A DNA stretch of 20,679 bases from Pseudomonadota bacterium (GCA_021777635.1 JAJYDI010000010.1:1-20679); one strand, 5' to 3'; counted from the first letter of the stretch, positions 1 through 8,586 are shown. Numbers and translations are program-made. The notes: a model not told the origin generated them from the sequence alone.

Positions 1-2295
1 CGAGCCGATCATGTTGGCAATGATCCAGTTGACGTCCGCGCGGCTCTGCGCCAGCGGCAGCAGCGCGCGGTAGCGATCACCCAGCGCCGCCCATCGCGTC
101 TTGATCAGCTCGGGGTTGACGAAATAGTCGCGTACGTTGCGCCACGACTCGTTGAAGATCTCGGCCCACTCCCGGCGCGGATCGATCTGCATCTGCATGC
201 GCGCGGTGTCCAGCGGCTTGGCCTTGGCCTTGGGCGCGAAGATCGCCGGCCGCAGCATCCACTGCGACTTGGCCCGGTAGAGCAGGGTCGAACCATCGGC
301 CGACAGCGCGAAACCGCCGCCGATGCCCGGCACCAGGGTCAGCACCTTGCGCTTGGCGAGGTCATAGGCGCGCAGCTCCGGCATCTCGCCCGGAATCGCG
401 CCACCCAGCACCGGCACCGGCACGGTCACGTAGTAGACGACGCCCTTGGCCTCGGCCACCTGCGCGATGTTGGATGCCGGCACCGGGACCTGCACCGCGC
501 GTTCGATCAGGCCATCGAAATCGATCTTCACCGCGGGCGGATGCGGCTTGCCCTTGGCCTTGGCCTTGGCGGCCGCCTTGGGCTTGGGCGCGGAGGGTTC
601 CCGGGTGCGCGGGGCAAGCGGCGAGGGCGTCGCCGCTGCGAGCGTGGTCACGTAGAGCCCGTCCGGCACCACGCCCGAGGCACCGAAGTTGTAGCTCGAC
701 AGCACCGGGTTCACCAGCCGCGCCGAGACGAAGTACAGATACTTGCCGTCCTGCGAAAATGCCGGATCGATGTCGTTGAAATCGCCGCGGCTGACCGCGT
801 GCAGCTGGCCATCACCCAGGCCGTAGATGAACAGTCCGTGCAGGTGGTTGGGCAGATGCTTGGAAAACGCCAGCCAGCGGCTGTCGGGCGAGAACGCCAC
901 GTCCTGGAACGCACCGATGATCTTTTGCGGATCCGACGTCACCTCCTTGCGCGCCCCGGTCTTCACATCGATCAGCCACAGGCGCTGACGCGAGTCGGTG
1001 CAGGTCAGCCAGTCGCTGTCCGGGCTCCACAGCAGCGGCCCGGCGTAGCTCAGGCGGCCCTGCGCGGTCAGCGCCCGGACCGGGCCCTGGCCGTCGGCCG
1101 GTCGCAGCATCACCTGGCTGTCGATGCCGGTATCGCGGATGTAGGCAATCCACCGGCCATCCGGAGACCACGACGGATCCTTGTCGTTGCTGGCCGCGGT
1201 CTGGCTGATCTCGGTGGTGTGTCCGTATCCGGCCGGTACCGTGAACAGGGCGCCGCGCGCGCTGAACACCGCCAGCTTGCCGTCCGGCGCAACGTCGGCG
1301 CCATGGATCATCTTGCCCGCGGCGTATTCGTACGGGAGGGTGCGCGCACCGTCCAGCGGAACCGTCACCGGCACCTGCGCGAGTTTCCCGGTAGCGAATG
1401 AATAGACGTAGAGACGTCCGCCATCCGAGAGTGCGATGCCGCTGTTGCCAAGGCTCGGCCAATCCACGTCATAGCTCGGGAAGTCGGTCAGCTGCACCGT
1501 GGCGCCGGTCTTGAGGTTGCGCTGCCAGAGGTTGAGCACGCCGTTCTTGCCGCGATCGGAGGCAAAGAAGAGCGTGTCGCCATCCCACATCGGATAGGTG
1601 TCCTCGCCCTTCCAGTGCGTCAGCTGGGTGCTGGCCCCGCTGGCGAGGTCGTAGCTGAAAAGGTTGTCGGCCTGGCCACCGTAATAGTCCTTGCGATGAA
1701 ACGGCCGCAGCATGTGCGCCAGCTTGTTGTAGACGACGGCGCTGCCGCTGGCGTTGAACGCGAGCGGCCCGGTCCATGGCATCGGCAGTGCCACCGGCAA
1801 GCCGCCGGTGACCGGCACCTCGAAGGCGCGCTCGATCTGCGGATTGAAACTGTCGCGCCGCGAGAGGAACACCACGTCCTTGCTGTCCGGTGTCCAGCCC
1901 AGCACCACGTTGTCCGGCGCGGTGAGGATCTTCCCGCCCATCGCCGCGTTGACCGAACGCCAGGTCAGTTGCCTGACCGGGCCACCCGCAGCGGCGATCA
2001 CGTAGACGTCGGTGTTGCCGCGATACCAGCCGGTGAAGGCGATCCATTCGCCGTCGGGCGAAAACACCGGATGCGAGTCATACCCGGAGTCGGAAGTCAG
2101 GCGCGTGGCCTCGCCACCCTGTGTGCCCACCTTCCACAAGGCGCCCCCGGCCTCGAACACCACCGTGCTGCCGTGGATCGTCGGGTAGCGTATCAACGCC
2201 TGGATCGGACCTGACGCCGGGGCTGCCGCGGCCAGCGCCAGGACAGGGAACGCCCACGCCAGCAGCGCGGTGCAGAACTTGACGGACACCTTCAT
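1..2295 (-). CDS. Secreted tricorn-protease-like S41 family protein (C-terminus beyond window)
   Basis: The frame is open for 765 codons from ATG at 2295 to the left edge, so the C-terminal part is missing here. The start is preceded by a good ribosome site (AAGGAG, 5-base spacer). Residues 1-23 look like a signal peptide (positive start, hydrophobic core, AxA-like end), suggesting export. The next ~500 residues carry repeated beta-propeller motifs of the PD40/TolB kind, for example HPVFSPDGEWIAF, PSWSPDGRWIAY, VAFSPDSRWLAF and PAFSQDGKYLYF. Residues ~560-590 are a Lys/Ala/Pro-rich linker. Near residues 710-725 comes WAEIFNESWRNVRDYF, typical of the helical core domain ahead of the PDZ and S41 protease domains in tricorn homologues. 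By family, it should be a large self-compartmentalising peptidase that degrades peptides. The catalytic Ser/His region lies outside the window, so activity cannot be judged. A TolB-like propeller protein without a protease is less likely because of the core-domain motif. Confidence 0.85.
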   Translation of the reverse strand, partial: MKVSVKFCTALLAWAFPVLALAAAAPASGPIQALIRYPTIHGSTVVFEAGGALWKVGTQGGEATRLTSDSGYDSHPVFSPDGEWIAFTGWYRGNTDVYVIAAAGGPVRQLTWRSVNAAMGGKILTAPDNVVLGWTPDSKDVVFLSRRDSFNPQIERAFEVPVTGGLPVALPMPWTGPLAFNASGSAVVYNKLAHMLRPFHRKDYYGGQADNLFSYDLASGASTQLTHWKGEDTYPMWDGDTLFFASDRGKNGVLNLWQRNLKTGATVQLTDFPSYDVDWPSLGNSGIALSDGGRLYVYSFATGKLAQVPVTVPLDGARTLPYEYAAGKMIHGADVAPDGKLAVFSARGALFTVPAGYGHTTEISQTAASNDKDPSWSPDGRWIAYIRDTGIDSQVMLRPADGQGPVRALTAQGRLSYAGPLLWSPDSDWLTCTDSRQRLWLIDVKTGARKEVTSDPQKIIGAFQDVAFSPDSRWLAFSKHLPNHLHGLFIYGLGDGQLHAVSRGDFNDIDPAFSQDGKYLYFVSARLVNPVLSSYNFGASGVVPDGLYVTTLAAATPSPLAPRTREPSAPKPKAAAKAKAKGKPHPPAVKIDFDGLIERAVQVPVPASNIAQVAEAKGVVYYVTVPVPVLGGAIPGEMPELRAYDLAKRKVLTLVPGIGGGFALSADGSTLLYRAKSQWMLRPAIFAPKAKAKPLDTARMQMQIDPRREWAEIFNESWRNVRDYFVNPELIKTRWAALGDRYRALLPLAQSRADVNWIIANMIGS

Positions 2296-2415
2296 GACCA
2301 CTCCTTCGGCAAGGATCGGCGCGGTCCGGCCGCGCAGCGGCGCCCTGCCGGGCCCTGCGGGCGATGACCGCCGGGCCGCTGCTTCGCGCGGCGTCCTGGT
2401 GCATGCGATCACCGC

Positions 2416-2442
2416 GCTCAGGGTCACAAGGCAACCCTGAGC
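2416..2442. repeat. Perfect 9-bp inverted repeat upstream of the tricorn-like gene
   Basis: GCTCAGGGT at 2416-2424 is exactly complementary to ACCCTGAGC at 2434-2442, separated by a 9-base loop. There is no T-tract on either side, so it does not look like an intrinsic terminator. It is about 120 bases upstream of the minus-strand start at 2295 and could be an operator or an RNA hairpin in the leader. Function is unknown. Confidence 0.5.
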
Positions 2443-2565
2443 AGACCGGCGAGAGGCACCGCAAGTTCCGGCAGCATCTCGCAACTTGCCGGCGGAAATG
2501 CTACGAAGTCGTAGGATTCACGCGGTGCGTCCGCCGCCGCCGCGCAGCGCCGTGCGACCAGGCCG

Positions 2566-3261
2566 CTAGCCCGGGCGCCCCTGGCCGAACAGGATGCGCC
2601 GCGCCTCGGCGCTGCCGGTGTCGTGCTGCGTGCGATAGGGTTCGCCGCGGGCATAGGCGCGCTGCGTCGCCGGACGCGCGGCGATGATCTCGTACCAGCG
2701 CTTGAGGTGCGGGAAATCCTCCAGCCGCATGCTTTGGCGTTCGTGCGACACGATCCACGGATAGCAGGCCATGTCGGCGATGGTGTACGCGTTGCCGGCG
2801 ACGAAGGCGCGATCGGCGAGACGCCGGTCGAGCACGCCGTACAGGCGCCGCGTCTCGTTGACGTAGCGCTCGATCGCGTAGGGAATCTTCTCCGGCGCGT
2901 AGCCGCTGAAATGATGGTTCTGGCCCAGCATCGGCCCCAGGCCGGCCATCTGCCAGAACAGCCATTGCAGGGTCTCGACGCGCCCGCGCAGATCGTCGGG
3001 CAGGAACCTGCCCGTCTTTTCGGCGAGATAGAGCAGGATCGCGCCGGACTCGAACACGCTCACCGGCGCGCCGCCGCCCGCGGGTGCCGTGTCGAGGATC
3101 GCCGGCATGCGGTTGTTGGGCGCGATCCTGAGGAATCCCGGATCGAACTGCTCGCCCTTGCCGATGTTGACCGGCCGGATCACGCAATCGAGGCCGGCCT
3201 CCTCGAGAAACAGCGTGATCTTGTGACCGTTGGGCGTCGGCCAGTAGTAGAGCTCGAGCAT
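2566..3261 (-). CDS. yfcG: YfcG-type glutathione transferase / disulfide-bond oxidoreductase
   Basis: The product has 231 residues, starting with ATG at 3261 (the preceding in-frame codons are not starts). The N-terminal thioredoxin-like half begins with YYWPTPNGHKITLFLEEAGL, which is the YfcG/YghU signature. Thr9 and Asn11 of the TPN motif match the residues that contact glutathione in E. coli YfcG. Further matches are PNNRMPAI around residues 49-56, FESGAILLYLAEKTG around 70-84, and LQWLFWQMAGLGPMLGQNHHF in the helical C-terminal domain. Family members bind two glutathiones or GSSG and act as cytosolic disulfide reductases with weak classical transferase activity. The protein is about 16 residues longer than E. 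coli YfcG (215), with an Arg/Gly-rich tail. It follows mnmE on the same strand after a 175-base gap, so it may be transcribed separately. Confidence 0.93.
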   Translation of the reverse strand: MLELYYWPTPNGHKITLFLEEAGLDCVIRPVNIGKGEQFDPGFLRIAPNNRMPAILDTAPAGGGAPVSVFESGAILLYLAEKTGRFLPDDLRGRVETLQWLFWQMAGLGPMLGQNHHFSGYAPEKIPYAIERYVNETRRLYGVLDRRLADRAFVAGNAYTIADMACYPWIVSHERQSMRLEDFPHLKRWYEIIAARPATQRAYARGEPYRTQHDTGSAEARRILFGQGRPG

Positions 3262-3436
3262 GATGACACTCCACAGCGTGGGGCCTGCATGCACATTGCA
3301 GCACCCGGCGGTAAATTCAATCGCGGCATCCGCGTCCACCGGGCCGGGGGTCTTCGCCGTCGCCATCCGCCACGACCGCAACCGATCCGCCCTGTTGTCG
3401 CGGACACAGCAGCGGCATCCGCCGCGCGCGCCGGTA

Positions 3437-4783
3437 TCACTTGCCGATGCAGAAGCCGGCAAAGATCGCGCCGAGCAGGTCGTCGGCACTGACCGCGCCG
3501 GTGATCGTGCCCAGCGCCTGTGCGGCCTGGCGCAGATCCTCGGCGACCAGTTCCGGCGCGCGTTGCACGGCGAGCGCGGCGGCGGCGGCCGCGAGCGCGG
3601 CATCGGCTTGCTGCAGCGCCTCGACGTGGCGCTGACGCGCGGTGAAGGCATCTGCTTCACTGCAGCCGCCGGAATGACGCGCCAATTCCGCGCGCAGGTC
3701 ATCAAGACCGGCACCGGTACGCGCGGACAGATGCAGCCAGGCGCGGCCGGCGCGGGTTTCGACGCGTGCCGCGGGATCGGCCTGGAGATCGCACTTGTTG
3801 ACGACCACCAGTGCAGCGGCCCCGTCGGGCAGGCCATCGAGCAGGGTGAGATCGGCTTCGACGTGCGCCATCTCGCTGACCAGCACCGCCAAGTCACAGC
3901 GGGCGAGCGCGGCACGGGCGCGGCGCACGCCTTCCTGCTCGATCGCATCGCCGCTGTCGCGCAAGCCTGCGGTATCGATCAGTTCGATGCCGACGCCATC
4001 GATCAGCAGTTCGGCGTGCAGGGTGTCGCGGGTAGTGCCCGGCATCGCGGTGACGATCGCGCGATCCTCGCCGGCGAGCGCGTTGAGCAGGCTGGACTTG
4101 CCGGTGTTGGGCCGGCCGATCAGCACCGCGCGCGCACCGCGCGCAAGGCGCACGCCGCGGCGGGCATCGGCGATCAGCGCCGCAACCGCGGCGCGCACCC
4201 TCGCGAGCCCTGCGGCAAGCGCGGGATCAGCGAGCAGTTCGAGCTCTTCATCGGCAAAGTCGATCGCCGCCTCGACCTGCACTCGCAACGCGGTCAGCGC
4301 AACGACAAGGCTGTGCACGCGCCGCGAGAACGCGCCGGCCAGCGCGCGCTGCGCGGCGCGTGCAGCGGATTCACTGCGTGCCGCGATCAGGTCGGCGACT
4401 GCCTCGGCCTGGGCCAGGTCGAGCTTGCCGTTGAGAAAGGCGCGCTCGGTGAATTCGCCAGGACGGGCGCGCCGGGCGCCGAGCTCGAGCACGCGGTGCA
4501 ACAGCAGATCCAGCACGACCGGGCTGCCGTGCGCGTGCAACTCGAGCACGTCCTCGCCGGTGTAGGACGCCGGTGCCGCGAAATACAGCGCGAGACCGCG
4601 CTCGATCGGCGCGCTATCCCCATCCAGGAATGCCGCGTAGTGCGCGCGCCGCGGCTGCGGCATGAAGCCGAGCAGGGAGCTCGCGATCGCCGGCACCGCG
4701 GGTCCCGACACCCGCAGCACGCCGATGCCGCCCGCTCCGGCGGGCGTGGCGATGGCGGCGATGCTGTCGGGATCTGCGCGCAT
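3437..4783 (-). CDS. mnmE: tRNA U34 modification GTPase MnmE (TrmE)
   Basis: The product has 448 residues, the usual MnmE length. With MnmG it makes the cmnm5/mnm5 modification at wobble uridine 34 of certain tRNAs, using methylene-tetrahydrofolate. The N-terminal folate-binding domain starts SIAAIATPAGAGGIGVLRVSG (residues 7-27) and includes PGEFTERAFLNGKLDL. The inserted Ras-like G domain shows G1 GRPNTGKS (223-230), G2 TTR (250-252), G3 DTAG (270-273) and G4 NKCD (329-332). The C-terminus FCIGK (444-448) has the catalytic Cys of the CxGK motif. G1 has Thr where most homologues have Ala (NAGKSS); the Lys and Ser are intact. The start is 16 bases after the yidC stop codon, consistent with one operon rpmH-rnpA-yidC-mnmE. 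Confidence 0.97.
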   Translation of the reverse strand: MRADPDSIAAIATPAGAGGIGVLRVSGPAVPAIASSLLGFMPQPRRAHYAAFLDGDSAPIERGLALYFAAPASYTGEDVLELHAHGSPVVLDLLLHRVLELGARRARPGEFTERAFLNGKLDLAQAEAVADLIAARSESAARAAQRALAGAFSRRVHSLVVALTALRVQVEAAIDFADEELELLADPALAAGLARVRAAVAALIADARRGVRLARGARAVLIGRPNTGKSSLLNALAGEDRAIVTAMPGTTRDTLHAELLIDGVGIELIDTAGLRDSGDAIEQEGVRRARAALARCDLAVLVSEMAHVEADLTLLDGLPDGAAALVVVNKCDLQADPAARVETRAGRAWLHLSARTGAGLDDLRAELARHSGGCSEADAFTARQRHVEALQQADAALAAAAAALAVQRAPELVAEDLRQAAQALGTITGAVSADDLLGAIFAGFCIGK

Positions 4784-4799
4784 GGGCGCACCGCGTTGC

Positions 4800-6485
4800 T
4801 CAGGCCGCGGCCTTGGCGTCCCGGGCGTTGTAGCGACGCATGATGAACCACTGCTGCAGCAGGCCAGTGAGCCCGTTGGTCACCCAGTACAGCACCAGCC
4901 CGGAGGGGAAGAACGCGAACATGAAGGCGAATAACAGCGGCATCGCCTTCATGATCTTGGCCTGGGTCGGATCCATGCCCACCATCGGCGTCAGGAACTG
5001 CTGCGCCAGCATCACCGCCGCGTTGAGGACCGGCAGCACGAAGTAGGGGTCCGGCGCCGACAGGTTCTGCAGCCAGCCGAAGAACGGCGCCTGGCGCAGC
5101 TCGACACTCTCCAGCAGCACCCAGTACAGAGCGAAGAACACCGGAATCTGCACCAGCATTGGCCAGCAGCCGGCGAGCGGATTGGCCTTCTCCTTCTGAT
5201 ACAGCTCCATCATGGCCTGCTGCATCTTGACCTTGTCGTCGCCGTAGCGCTCTTTCAGCGCCTGGATGCGCGGCGCCAGCTTGCGCATCTTCGCCGCCGA
5301 GGTGTACTGCTTTTCGCTGAGCTTGAAAAACACCGCCTTGATCAGCAGCACCAGCAGGATGATCGCCAGCCCCCAGTTGTGGGTCAGCCGGTGCAGCTCG
5401 ACCAGCACCCAGTGCAGCGGCTGCGCGAGCACGGTGAACATGCCGTAGTCCACGGTCAGTTCGAGTCCGGGCGCGACCTGCTGCAGCAGACTCTGCAGCT
5501 TGGGGCCGACGAACAGGTTCGCCGTGCTGCTTGTCGTCTGGCCCGGGGCGACGGTGAATGCCGGTCCCAGCGTGCGCATCACGTAGCGCACGCTGCCGTC
5601 GGCGTTCACCGCGGCACTCTGGAAAGTCTGGGCGCCGGCACTGCCGGGAATCCATGCGGCGAGAAAGTAATGCTGCACCATCGCCACCCAGCCGCCGCTG
5701 ACGGGCTTGTTGAGCGGTTCGCTGGCGATCTTCTCGTAGGGCAGCTTCTGGAACTTGTCGGCGGGACCGTACCAGGCCGGTCCGTTGTAACTGTGCGAAG
5801 CGGGATCGGACAGGCCGAACAGATGGCTGCTGGGCGCGGGCGGTGCCACGCGGGTCAGCTGCTCATAGGCGTTGCCGGTCCAGGACGTGCTGCCGCGGTT
5901 GCTCACCTGCTCGGTCAGGGCCACCACGTAGCTGCCGCGGGTGAAGGTGTAACGCTTGAGCACGCTGACGCCGCTGGCGGCATCGGTCCAGGTCAGATCG
6001 ACATGCAGCGTGTTCTGTCCGGGCGCCAGGGCGTAGTCGGTTTGCGCGGCATGGAACACCGCGGTGTGGTCTGGCGCCTTGCCATTGGCGCTGACCAATC
6101 CGCTTTGCGCGACAAAGTAATCGGCCGCGCCCGCGTGCAGCAAATCGACCCGCGCCGGCTGACCGGGTTCGACGGCGTAGTCGAGCAGCTCGGCGCGATC
6201 CAGCGTGCCGCCGCGAGTATCGATGCCGAGGTCGAGCAGGTCGGTGCGCACGTGTATCTGCTCGCCGTGCGTCTGCGCTCGCGTTGCAACGGTCGGAATC
6301 TCCGGCGCGCGAGGTGCCGTCAGAGCCGCCGTCGCGGATGGCGTGACCTTCCCGGACGCAGGCTGCGTCGTTGCCGTCGTCGCAACGGGAACCGGCGCGG
6401 TCGCATAGTCTGTCTGCCACGTCGTCCACAGCAGATAGGCCACAAACAGCAGCGCAAAGACGAGGAACGTGCGCGTTTGATTCAT
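4800..6485 (-). CDS. yidC: Membrane protein insertase YidC
   Basis: The product has 561 residues, the size of Gram-negative YidC. It inserts and folds inner-membrane proteins, alone or with SecYEG. The N-terminus MNQTRTFLVFALLFVAYLLW is the first membrane segment. A long periplasmic beta-rich domain follows (residues ~25-345, including YTFTRGSYVVALTEQVSN). The conserved C-terminal insertase core has five membrane segments, including WGLAIILLVLLIKAVFFKLS, the cytoplasmic hairpin KMRKLAPRIQALKERYGDD, NPLAGCWPMLVQIPVFFALY, ELRQAPFFGWLQNLS and FPSGLVLYWVTNGL. The hydrophilic-groove Arg of E. coli YidC (Arg366) is replaced by Lys in LLIKAVF, keeping the positive charge. It lies between rnpA and mnmE on the same strand. 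No strong ribosome site is visible before the start. Confidence 0.97.
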   Translation of the reverse strand: MNQTRTFLVFALLFVAYLLWTTWQTDYATAPVPVATTATTQPASGKVTPSATAALTAPRAPEIPTVATRAQTHGEQIHVRTDLLDLGIDTRGGTLDRAELLDYAVEPGQPARVDLLHAGAADYFVAQSGLVSANGKAPDHTAVFHAAQTDYALAPGQNTLHVDLTWTDAASGVSVLKRYTFTRGSYVVALTEQVSNRGSTSWTGNAYEQLTRVAPPAPSSHLFGLSDPASHSYNGPAWYGPADKFQKLPYEKIASEPLNKPVSGGWVAMVQHYFLAAWIPGSAGAQTFQSAAVNADGSVRYVMRTLGPAFTVAPGQTTSSTANLFVGPKLQSLLQQVAPGLELTVDYGMFTVLAQPLHWVLVELHRLTHNWGLAIILLVLLIKAVFFKLSEKQYTSAAKMRKLAPRIQALKERYGDDKVKMQQAMMELYQKEKANPLAGCWPMLVQIPVFFALYWVLLESVELRQAPFFGWLQNLSAPDPYFVLPVLNAAVMLAQQFLTPMVGMDPTQAKIMKAMPLLFAFMFAFFPSGLVLYWVTNGLTGLLQQWFIMRRYNARDAKAAA

Positions 6486-6546
6486 TGCGTGGAGGATCCG
6501 AATGGGCGCCGGGGGCAGGGTGAGGATGCGAGACGCCGGCTGCCGG

Positions 6547-6927
6547 TCAGTCGCTGATTGTGCCGGTGGGTGGCAACGGCTTCAATGACTGCAAACGCGG
6601 CCACAAGCGATCCAGTTCGGCGCGCAGGATCGCATTGTCCACGGTGGCAGCTTCGCTGCGAGCGATCAGCAACAGATCCAGCGGCGGCAGTTTTGCGCGC
6701 ATGCGGCGGAACGATTCACGCATCTGCCGCTTGATGCGATTGCGTACGACCGCGCGTTTGGAGACGCGGCGTGAAACAGCCATTCCCATGCGTGCACTGG
6801 CACCGGCAGCCGTCGCGTATCGAATCAGCACGTAGCGGCCGGCGAGACGGCCCGGCGCATCGCGCATGGCCAGAAAGTCGGCGGCGCGGCGAAGCCGCGT
6901 CGCCCGCGGCAGGCCGACGTCGCCCAT
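6547..6927 (-). CDS. rnpA: Ribonuclease P protein component
   Basis: The product has 126 residues. It is the small basic protein subunit of RNase P, which removes the 5' leader of precursor tRNAs together with the M1 RNA. The hallmark RNR motif is present as RNRIKRQMRESFR (residues 62-74), after MGMAVSRRVSKRAVV. The N-terminal LPRATRLRRAADF fits the family. The frame stays open further upstream to 7131, but that part overlaps rpmH and has no RnpA similarity, so ATG at 6927 is chosen. It starts 8 bases after the rpmH stop codon with no clear Shine-Dalgarno, suggesting translational coupling to rpmH. Confidence 0.93.
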   Translation of the reverse strand: MGDVGLPRATRLRRAADFLAMRDAPGRLAGRYVLIRYATAAGASARMGMAVSRRVSKRAVVRNRIKRQMRESFRRMRAKLPPLDLLLIARSEAATVDNAILRAELDRLWPRLQSLKPLPPTGTISD

Positions 6928-6935
6928 CGTCGGAT

Positions 6936-7070
6936 TTACGGAATCAGGCGCTTGCGGCCCTTGGCACGCCGCGCCGCGATGATCTTGCGGCCGTCGGCCG
7001 TCTTCATGCGCGCGCGAAAGCCGTGCGTGCGTGCGCGCTTGAGGTTGCTGGGTTGAAAGGTGCGCTTCAT
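6936..7070 (-). CDS. rpmH: 50S ribosomal protein L34
   Basis: The 44-residue product begins [20 protein letters not shown] and ends [18 protein letters not shown], which is L34 along its whole length. It is a very basic protein of the large ribosomal subunit. It is the first gene of the leftward cluster rpmH-rnpA-yidC-mnmE. A good sigma-70-like promoter lies just upstream, and the gene is divergent from dnaA, as in many gammaproteobacteria. The start follows a weak GAGG. Confidence 0.97.
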   Translation of the reverse strand: MKRTFQPSNLKRARTHGFRARMKTADGRKIIAARRAKGRKRLIP

Positions 7071-7097
7071 GGCGTCTTGCCTCGAAAAAGACTTGGG

Positions 7098-7127
7098 ATT
7101 GTCGGGTCGCGACCGCCGCACTGTCAA
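7098..7127 (-). promoter_or_regulatory. Predicted sigma-70 promoter of rpmH operon
   Basis: On the minus strand a perfect -35 box TTGACA (7127-7122) is followed after 18 bases by GACAAT (7103-7098), a 4/6 match to the -10 consensus. The predicted transcription start is near 7091, about 20 bases before the rpmH ATG. This is the strongest promoter-like signal in the window. Confidence 0.65.
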
Positions 7128-7159
7128 CCATGAGCTGCGGCGGAGGCGCGTGACGAGGC

Positions 7160-7168
7160 TGCTACACT
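7160..7168 (+). promoter_or_regulatory. Possible extended -10 element of the dnaA promoter
   Basis: TGCTACACT at 7160-7168 fits an extended -10 (TGn-TAnAnT), 53 bases before the dnaA ATG at 7222. No convincing -35 box is present at 16-18 bases upstream. This is inferred from sequence only. Confidence 0.35.
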
Positions 7169-7221
7169 CGTTCGTCCTGCCGGCGCATCGCGCCTCTACT
7201 GCCCCACGGACCCTGCGAGCC

Positions 7222-8538
7222 ATGAGCACACTCTGGCAGCGCTGCCTCGAACGCCTGGATGGCGAGCTCAGCGCAGAAGACCTGCATACCTGGTTGATGC
7301 CGCTGCAAGCGCTCGAGGACGGCGAAGGATTGCGTCTGTTTGCACCCAACGCCTACACCGTGGACACGGTTCGGCTGCACTATCTGTCGCGGATCGGCGC
7401 CGTGCTGGAGCATCTGATCGGTCACCCGGTACCCGTGCACCTGGAGGTCGGCAGCGCACGGCCGCGACTGCTGCGCGCCAGCGCGACGGCGGCGGCGGCG
7501 CCGATGACGCCCGAGTTCGAACACAACCTTGATCCCAGCTACACGTTCGACACCTTCGTCGAGGGCAAGTCCAACCAGCTTGGCAAGGCCGCGGCGATGC
7601 AGGTCGCGCAGAATCCGGGCCACGCCTACAACCCGTTGTTGCTGTACGGCGGCACCGGCCTCGGCAAAACGCACCTGATGCACGCGGCCGGCAACATGAT
7701 CCGCAACCACAAACCCGGCACCAAGGTGCTGTACCTGCGTTCGGAACAGTTCGTCGGCTCGATGATCGAAGCGTTGCGTACCAAGAACATGGACGATTTC
7801 AAGCGCCGCTTCCGTTCGGTCGACGCGCTGCTGATCGACGACATCCAGTTCTTTGCCGGCAAGAACACCACTCAGGAAGAGTTCTTCCACACCTTCAACA
7901 CGCTGTTCGACGGCAAGCAGCAGATCATCCTCACCTGTGACCGTTACCCGAAGGAAGTCGAGAACCTGGAGCCGCGACTGAAATCGCGTCTGGGCTGGGG
8001 ATTGTCGGTGGCCATCGAGCCGCCGGACTTCGAAACCCGTGCCGCGATCCTGCTGGCCAAGGCGCATGGCAAAGGCATGGCGTTGCCGGAAGACGTCGCC
8101 TTGCTGCTGGCGCGTCGCATTCGCTCGAACGTGCGCGACCTCGAAGGCGCACTGAACACGCTGTCGGCGAGGGCCAACTTCTTTGCGCGCCCGATCACGC
8201 TCGAGTTCGCCCAAGAGACCCTGCGCGACCTGCTTTCCGTGCATCAGCTGGCGGTGACGGTACCGAACATCCAGAAAACCGTCGCCGACTACTACCAGGT
8301 GCGGTTGTCGGATCTGCTGTCGAAGCGTCGCGTGCGCTCCCTGGCGCGCCCCCGGCAGCTGGCAATGACATTGGCCAAGGATCTGACCGAGCACAGCCTG
8401 CCGGAAATCGGCGAGGCCTTCGGCGGTCGCGACCACACGACGGTGATGCACGCGTGCAAGACCATCCGCAGCCTCTGCGACAACGACGCGCGAATGCGGC
8501 AGGATTGGGACAAACTGATCCGTATACTCACGGGGTGA
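7222..8538 (+). CDS. dnaA: Chromosomal replication initiator DnaA
   Basis: The product has 438 residues. It binds DnaA boxes at oriC, melts the AT-rich unwinding element and loads the helicase. Domain I is [20 protein letters not shown] (residues 1-20). Domain II is short and Ala-rich (~85-95). The AAA+ domain shows Walker A GGTGLGKT (143-150), Walker B LLIDDIQ (203-209) and the conserved [13 protein letters not shown] (249-261). The C-terminal DNA-binding domain has the DnaA signature [15 protein letters not shown] (401-415). The reading frame is open upstream to 7060, but residues before MSTLWQ have no DnaA similarity and overlap the rpmH promoter, so ATG at 7222 is chosen. It is divergent from rpmH and followed by the oriC-like gap and dnaN. 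Confidence 0.98.
   Translation: MSTLWQRCLERLDGELSAEDLHTWLMPLQALEDGEGLRLFAPNAYTVDTVRLHYLSRIGAVLEHLIGHPVPVHLEVGSARPRLLRASATAAAAPMTPEFEHNLDPSYTFDTFVEGKSNQLGKAAAMQVAQNPGHAYNPLLLYGGTGLGKTHLMHAAGNMIRNHKPGTKVLYLRSEQFVGSMIEALRTKNMDDFKRRFRSVDALLIDDIQFFAGKNTTQEEFFHTFNTLFDGKQQIILTCDRYPKEVENLEPRLKSRLGWGLSVAIEPPDFETRAAILLAKAHGKGMALPEDVALLLARRIRSNVRDLEGALNTLSARANFFARPITLEFAQETLRDLLSVHQLAVTVPNIQKTVADYYQVRLSDLLSKRRVRSLARPRQLAMTLAKDLTEHSLPEIGEAFGGRDHTTVMHACKTIRSLCDNDARMRQDWDKLIRILTG
8523..8528 (+). promoter_or_regulatory. Possible -10 box (TATACT) at the dnaA 3' end
   Basis: TATACT at 8523-8528 matches the -10 consensus at 5 of 6 positions and lies within the last codons of dnaA, 211 bases before dnaN. No matching -35 box is seen at standard spacing. 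It could drive dnaN through the origin-like region, but this is weak evidence. Confidence 0.2.
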
Positions 8539-8542
8539 ACCC

Positions 8543-8551
8543 TGTGGGTAA
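8543..8551 (-). promoter_or_regulatory. DnaA box-like site 1 (TTACCCACA)
   Basis: Read on the minus strand it is TTACCCACA, one mismatch from TTATCCACA. It is the only box of the four on this strand and lies 5 bases after the dnaA stop codon. Confidence 0.5.
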
Positions 8552-8577
8552 CTCGGCGGAGTGTTCGGACGGCAAAG

Positions 8578-8586
8578 TTATCCCCA
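8578..8586 (+). promoter_or_regulatory. DnaA box-like site 2 (TTATCCCCA)
   Basis: TTATCCCCA differs from TTATCCACA only at position 7. It lies between box 1 and the AT-rich run. Confidence 0.5.

Noticed and set aside
2501..2514. CTACGAAGTCGTAG as the terminator of the YfcG-type gene
   Set aside because: The stem is only 5-6 bp and is followed on the minus strand by CATTTCC, too weak to call a terminator.
3262..3948. An N-terminal extension of the YfcG-type gene into mnmE (a frame of 460 codons in total)
   Set aside because: The extension overlaps mnmE on the same strand in another frame, and the protein matches YfcG from its own ATG at 3261.
3260..4843. A 527-codon open frame on the plus strand opposite mnmE
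   Set aside because: It is a shadow of mnmE; composition is Arg/Gly/Ala-rich with no domain.
5379..6557. A 392-codon plus-strand frame opposite yidC
   Set aside because: It is antisense to the well-supported yidC and has no ribosome site or known motif.
7060..7221. A longer dnaA starting at 7060
   Set aside because: The extra 54 residues have no DnaA similarity and overlap the rpmH start and promoter; MSTLWQ at 7222 is the normal beginning.
7162..8451. A 429-codon minus-strand frame opposite dnaA
   Set aside because: It mirrors dnaA and overlaps its conserved motifs; no recognisable product.
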